From assembly GCA_022709775.1 (NCBI GenBank), contig JAKLIE010000113.1:1-6491 (forward strand): a stretch of 6,491 nt of DNA, in the 5' to 3' direction. Below the pieces are notes generated by a model, which had not been told where the DNA came from, ran no database searches, and saw nothing but the letters and a program-made list of their open reading frames with translations. Position 1 is the first letter of the stretch, and the number at the start of each line of letters is the position of its first letter. Source of the DNA: Pseudomonadota bacterium (GTDB lineage Bacteria > Pseudomonadota > Gammaproteobacteria > Burkholderiales > Casimicrobiaceae). Of the stretch, positions 3,595 to 6,491 are shown one piece after another. Made by a program: the position numbers and the translations under genes.

Positions 3595-6491
3595 GTCTTC
3601 CGACCTGCTGCCCCCGTACGCCGAGCTCCACTGCGTCTCGAACTTCAGCTTCCTGCGCGGCGCGTCGCACCCGGAGGAGCTCTGCGAACGCGCCGCTTCG
3701 CTCGGCTACTCGGCGCTCGCGCTCACCGACGAGTGCTCGCTCGCGGGCGTCGTGCGCGCGCACCTGGCCGCGAAGGACGCGGGGATCGACCTCGTGGTCG
3801 GCAGCGAGCTAGCGCTCGCCGACGGACCCCGGATCGTCCTCTACGCGACCGACCGCGAGACCTACGGCGATCTCGCGCAGCTCGTCACGCGCGGACGGCG
3901 GCAGGCCGCGAAAGGCAGCTACCGGCTGACGCGCGCCGACGTCGAGACGCTCGCGTCGCACTGCCTCGCGCTGTGGCTGCCGAAATCAGGGTCAGACCCG
4001 ACCTTCCATCAAGACAGCCTCTCTCTGCGCGCGGCGAGGGGAAAGTCGGGCCTGACCCTGCTTTCCGAGGCGCGCTGGATCGCCGAAACGTTCCCCGGCC
4101 GCGGCTGGCTGGCGGTCGAACTGTTCGCGCGCGCGGGCGACGCCGCGCGGCTCGCCGCCCTCGAGGCGATCGGCCGCGAGTGCGGATTGCCACTCGTCGC
4201 CGCGGGCGACGTGCACATGCACGTGCGGGCGCGCCGCGCGCTGCAGGACACGCTGACCGCGATCCGGCTGCGCACGCCGGTCGCGCAATGCGGCTACGCG
4301 CTCTCCCCGAACGCCGAGCGGCACCTGCGCTCGCGCGCGCGCCTCGCGACGATCTACCCGAGCGCCCTCCTCGCCGAGACGCTGGCGCTCGCCGGCCGCT
4401 GCCGCTTCTCGCTCGACGAGTTGCGCTACGAGTATCCGGAGGAAGTCGTACCGCCGGGCGAGACGGCAGGCTCGCACCTGCGCAAGCTCGTCGAGGCGGG
4501 GCTCGCGGAGCGGTATGGCCCCTCACCCCGACCCTCTCCCCGCACGCGGGGAGAGGGAGCTCGCGTACCGCCGACGCCGATCTCGCAGCAGTTCCGCACT
4601 CCGGGCGTTACCGGCACCCTCCGCGACCTCGCCGATTGCTCTCCTTCTCCCCGCACGCGGGCAGCGGGCGGGGGTGAGGAGGCGTTTCTGCACGGCGACG
4701 CGACGTTCCGATGCCTCTCGACACCCTCCGACGTCCGCGAGCTGATCGAGCACGAGCTCGCGCTGATCGCGGAACTGCGCTACGAGCCGTACTTCCTCAC
4801 CGTGCACGACATCGTCGCGTTCGCCCGATCGAAGGGCATCCTGTGCCAGGGCCGCGGATCGGCCGCGAACTCCGCGGTCTGCTACGCGCTCGGCATCACC
4901 GAGGTCGATCCCGCGCGCATGTCGATGCTGTTCGAGCGCTTCATCAGCAGGGAGCGCAACGAGCCGCCGGACATCGACGTCGACTTCGAGCACCAGCGGC
5001 GCGAGGAGGTGATGCAGTACGTCTACGCGAAGTACGGCCGCGACCGCGCGGCGCTCGCCGCGACGCTCATCACCTACCGCCCGAAGAGCGCCGTGCGCGA
5101 CGTCGGCAAGGCGCTCGGTCTGGGGCAGGCCGAGGTCGACCGGCTCGCCGGCGTTTTCGCGTGGTGGGACGGGCGCGCGATCCACACCGAGCGCATCCGC
5201 GAGGCGGGCTTCGATCCGGAGAGTCCGCTGATCCGGCGGCTGATCGCGCTCACGGGTGCGCTGATGGGCTTTCCGCGCCACCTGTCGCAGCACGTCGGCG
5301 GCTTCGTGATCGCGCGGGGCTTGCTCGAGCGCATGGTGCCGGTCGAGAACGCCGCGATGGCCGACCGCACGGTGATCCAGTGGGACAAGGACGACCTCGA
5401 CGCGATGGGGCTCCTCAAGGTCGACTGCCTCGCGCTCGGGATGCTCTCGGCGATCCGGCGCTGCCTCGACATGCTGAACGAACCGGGGTCGGATTCGAAT
5501 CTGACCCCGGTGTCGATGTTGCCGCGCAGTATGCAGGACATCCCCGCCGAGGATCCCGAGGTCTACGCGATGATCCAGCGCGCCGACACGGTCGGCGTGT
5601 TCCAGATCGAGTCGCGCGCGCAGATGTCGATGCTGCCGCGCTTGAAGCCCGCGAACTTCTACGACCTCGTGATCGAGGTCGCGATCGTGCGCCCCGGCCC
5701 GATCCAGGGCGGCATGGTGCATCCGTACCTGAAGCGCCGGCAGGGCAAGGAGCCGGTGACCTACCCGAGCGAGGCGGTGCGCGCGGTGCTCGAGCGCACG
5801 CTCGGCGTGCCGATCTTCCAGGAACAGGTGATGCAGCTCGCGATCGTCGCGGCGGGATTCTCGCCCGGCGAGGCGGACCATCTGCGCCGCTCGATGGCCG
5901 CGTGGCGGCGCAAGGGCGGCCTCGAGAAGTTCGAGGAGCGCCTGATCGAGGGCATGGCGAAGCGCGGCTACGACGCGGCGTTCGCACGCCAGATCTACCA
6001 GCAGATCCTGGGCTTCGGCGAGTACGGCTTCCCCGAGTCGCATTCGGCGTCGTTCTCGCTGCTCGTCTACGTCTCGGCGTGGCTCAAGCGCTACCACCCG
6101 GCCGCGTTCACCGGCGCGCTGCTCAATTCGCTGCCGATGGGCTTCTACGCGCCCGCGCAGCTCGTCGCCGATGCGCGCCGCCACGGCGTCGAGGTGCGCC
6201 CTCCCGACGTCGCCGCGAGCGGCTGGGACTGCACGCTCGAAGCCCCTCACCCCGACCCTCTCCCCGCAAGCGGAGAGAGGGAGGCAAGCGACCTTCGGCG
6301 TGCGCGCCGTGACGCTCACCCTCTCCCCGCAAACGGGGAGAGGGAGGCAAGCGACCTTCGGCGTTCGTGCCGTGACACTCACCCTCTCCCCGCACAGGAG
6401 GAAGAGGCGTCAACGGCCGCACGCAGGCGAGACCGCGCGAGCGAAGACGAATCTCCCTCTCCCCGCGTGCGGGGAGAGGGCCGGGGTGAGG
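3593..6491 (+). CDS. dnaE2: Error-prone DNA polymerase DnaE2 (ImuC), 3'-partial, with in-frame repeat insertions
   Basis: Translesion C-family DNA polymerase used in SOS mutagenesis. The frame is open from ATG 3593 to the window end, giving 966 residues with the C-terminus missing; the family is usually about 1,000-1,100 residues. Visible in order: the PHP-type N-terminus [17 protein letters not shown] (9-25) and [32 protein letters not shown] (from about 205); the palm/fingers motif [10 protein letters not shown] (418-427); [10 protein letters not shown] with catalytic Asp462 and Asp464; SQHVGG (565-570); the third catalytic Asp611 in [28 protein letters not shown] (FQIES at 670-674); [11 protein letters not shown] (807-817); and WDCTLE (878-883). 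Four repeat-derived inserts interrupt the conserved sequence at about residues 131-158, 310-363, 631-640 and from 884 on, all in frame and stop-free. The start matches the family N-terminus but has no Shine-Dalgarno sequence and overlaps a palindromic operator. The usual partners imuA and imuB are not upstream; the neighbour is a divergent peptidase gene. Confidence 0.95.
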   Translation, partial: MSSDLLPPYAELHCVSNFSFLRGASHPEELCERAASLGYSALALTDECSLAGVVRAHLAAKDAGIDLVVGSELALADGPRIVLYATDRETYGDLAQLVTRGRRQAAKGSYRLTRADVETLASHCLALWLPKSGSDPTFHQDSLSLRAARGKSGLTLLSEARWIAETFPGRGWLAVELFARAGDAARLAALEAIGRECGLPLVAAGDVHMHVRARRALQDTLTAIRLRTPVAQCGYALSPNAERHLRSRARLATIYPSALLAETLALAGRCRFSLDELRYEYPEEVVPPGETAGSHLRKLVEAGLAERYGPSPRPSPRTRGEGARVPPTPISQQFRTPGVTGTLRDLADCSPSPRTRAAGGGEEAFLHGDATFRCLSTPSDVRELIEHELALIAELRYEPYFLTVHDIVAFARSKGILCQGRGSAANSAVCYALGITEVDPARMSMLFERFISRERNEPPDIDVDFEHQRREEVMQYVYAKYGRDRAALAATLITYRPKSAVRDVGKALGLGQAEVDRLAGVFAWWDGRAIHTERIREAGFDPESPLIRRLIALTGALMGFPRHLSQHVGGFVIARGLLERMVPVENAAMADRTVIQWDKDDLDAMGLLKVDCLALGMLSAIRRCLDMLNEPGSDSNLTPVSMLPRSMQDIPAEDPEVYAMIQRADTVGVFQIESRAQMSMLPRLKPANFYDLVIEVAIVRPGPIQGGMVHPYLKRRQGKEPVTYPSEAVRAVLERTLGVPIFQEQVMQLAIVAAGFSPGEADHLRRSMAAWRRKGGLEKFEERLIEGMAKRGYDAAFARQIYQQILGFGEYGFPESHSASFSLLVYVSAWLKRYHPAAFTGALLNSLPMGFYAPAQLVADARRHGVEVRPPDVAASGWDCTLEAPHPDPLPASGEREASDLRRARRDAHPLPANGEREASDLRRSCRDTHPLPAQEEEASTAARRRDRASEDESPSPRVRGEGRGE
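3982..4065 (+). repeat. 84-bp inverted-repeat element inserted in frame in dnaE2 (insert 1)
   Basis: Inverted ends at 3982-4007 and 4040-4065 match at 23 of 26 positions when one is reverse-complemented; each carries the GGGTCAG-CCCGAC core. The 84 bases equal 28 codons. The insert encodes a hydrophilic stretch starting [12 protein letters not shown] and ending KSGLTL (residues 131-157). It lies between LALWLP and [11 protein letters not shown] of the PHP-region sequence, where the family from memory has only a short variable loop. The 32-base centre contains a degenerate CCTCTC...GAGGGG hairpin (4018-4041) resembling the core of the other repeat family. Confidence 0.82.
4521..4679 (+). repeat. 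159-bp CCTCACCCC/GGGGTGAGG element inserted in frame in dnaE2 (insert 2)
   Basis: The element has perfect 9-base terminal inverted repeats, CCTCACCCC (4521-4529) and GGGGTGAGG (4671-4679). Over 23 bases the ends match at 19 positions. A perfect hairpin, CCCTCTCCCCGC with its complement and a two-base loop, lies at 4532-4557; a degenerate second copy lies near the right end (about 4642-4679). Length 159 equals 53 codons. It is read as [13 protein letters not shown] and further residues (310-363), between [11 protein letters not shown] and the [13 protein letters not shown] segment, where the family normally has only a few residues. This falls at the junction between the PHP region and the polymerase core. 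Confidence 0.88.
5482..5511 (+). repeat. 30-bp palindrome inserted in frame in dnaE2 (insert 3)
   Basis: Two 15-base arms (5482-5496 and 5497-5511) are reverse complements except for one G-T position, so the transcript could form a loop-poor stem with one G-U wobble. The core GGGGTC...GACCCC links it to the tandem repeats upstream of the gene. It adds ten residues, [10 protein letters not shown] (631-640), after the helix [11 protein letters not shown] that follows the third catalytic aspartate, and before IPAEDPEVY. Confidence 0.8.
6245..6491 (+). repeat. CCTCACCCC/GGGGTGAGG element at the 3' end of the window, in frame in dnaE2 (insert 4)
   Basis: The left end (6245-6267) and right end (6469-6491) are 23-base inverted repeats matching at 22 of 23 positions. 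The left end is identical in sequence to the left end of the insert at 4521-4679. A perfect 12+2+12 hairpin built on CCCTCTCCCCGC lies at 6455-6480. The interior holds a 63-bp tandem duplication. All 247 bases are open in the dnaE2 frame and follow directly after the conserved WDCTLE motif. Length 247 is not a multiple of three; the frame would be kept if the element or its target repeat spans 249 bases including the next, unseen base. Whether the polymerase C-terminus resumes beyond 6491 cannot be seen. Confidence 0.88.
6256..6407 (+). repeat. 63-bp tandem repeat inside insert 4 (21-codon period)
   Basis: Unit 1 (6256-6318) and unit 2 (6319-6381) match at 58 of 63 positions. A third, truncated unit starts at 6382 and decays after about 15-25 bases. 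Each unit opens with the CCCTCTCCCCGC hairpin arm; in unit 2 the hairpin is a perfect 11-bp stem with a CAAA loop (6319-6344). Because 63 is a multiple of three, the repeat adds a repeated 21-residue peptide containing [14 protein letters not shown] and RD without shifting the dnaE2 frame. Confidence 0.88.

Noticed and set aside
4532..4557. Strong GC hairpin as an intrinsic terminator
   Set aside because: There is no T-run after the stem, and the dnaE2 frame continues for hundreds of codons.
5488..5508. Resemblance of the GGATTCGAATC core to a tRNA T-arm
   Set aside because: No acceptor, D or anticodon arm surrounds it, and it lies inside a continuous dnaE2 frame. The match follows from the palindrome.
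4711..6312. Long plus-strand open frame (533 codons) and its counterpart at 3358-4677
   Set aside because: Both are in a different frame from the conserved DnaE2 translation (ATG at 3593), are Arg/Ala-rich and have no motifs. They appear long only because of GC bias.
4523..6382. Long open frame on the minus strand (619 codons) opposite dnaE2
   Set aside because: It is Arg/His-rich with no recognisable domain, and it lies antisense to an intact, strongly conserved DnaE2 sequence. High GC suppresses stops in such frames.
6256..6480. Regular repeats with hairpins as a possible CRISPR array
   Set aside because: The 63-bp units are adjacent tandem copies with no unique spacers, and they are part of a known-style dispersed repeat with inverted ends.

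Overview
The window is high-GC (roughly two-thirds or more G+C by eye) bacterial DNA. The codon use, the type of DnaE2 polymerase and the two families of short palindromic repeats suggest a betaproteobacterium (Burkholderiales-like), with a Xanthomonadales-type gammaproteobacterium as the alternative. This assignment is inference; no rRNA or other marker gene is present.

Layout. Positions 1-108 hold no supportable gene. A two-gene unit on the minus strand follows: a zinc carboxypeptidase-like M14 metallopeptidase (1643-3328) transcribed first, then, after a 25-base gap with a plausible ribosome binding site, a lipoprotein-type phosphoesterase of the acid phosphatase AcpA / phospholipase C superfamily (109-1617). 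A divergent intergenic region (3329-3592) carries three tandem copies of a GGGTCAGACCC-type palindromic repeat. It ends in a 22-base perfect inverted repeat that looks like a LexA (SOS) operator variant and overlaps the start codon of the next gene.

The rest of the window (3593-6491, plus strand) is one open reading frame for the error-prone DNA polymerase DnaE2 (ImuC). It has no stop codon before the window end, so the gene is partial at its 3' end. Large open frames on the other strand and in another plus-strand frame across this interval are shadows of high GC.

The striking feature is that dnaE2 contains at least four insertions of palindromic repeats, all read through in frame: 84 bp at 3982-4065, 159 bp at 4521-4679, 30 bp at 5482-5511, and at least 247 bp at 6245-6491. 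The first and third belong to the GGGTC...GACCC family also found in the promoter region. The second and fourth belong to a family with CCTCACCCC / GGGGTGAGG ends and a CCCTCTCCCCGC hairpin. None creates a stop or a frameshift, and every DnaE2 motif I can check (including the three catalytic aspartates) is intact between them. The inserts add about 91 residues up to position 5511 and more than 80 in the last one. This resembles the Rickettsia palindromic elements known to insert into coding genes, here concentrated in a mutagenic SOS polymerase. The window ends exactly at the terminal repeat of the fourth insert, so it may be a contig edge broken by a repeat.
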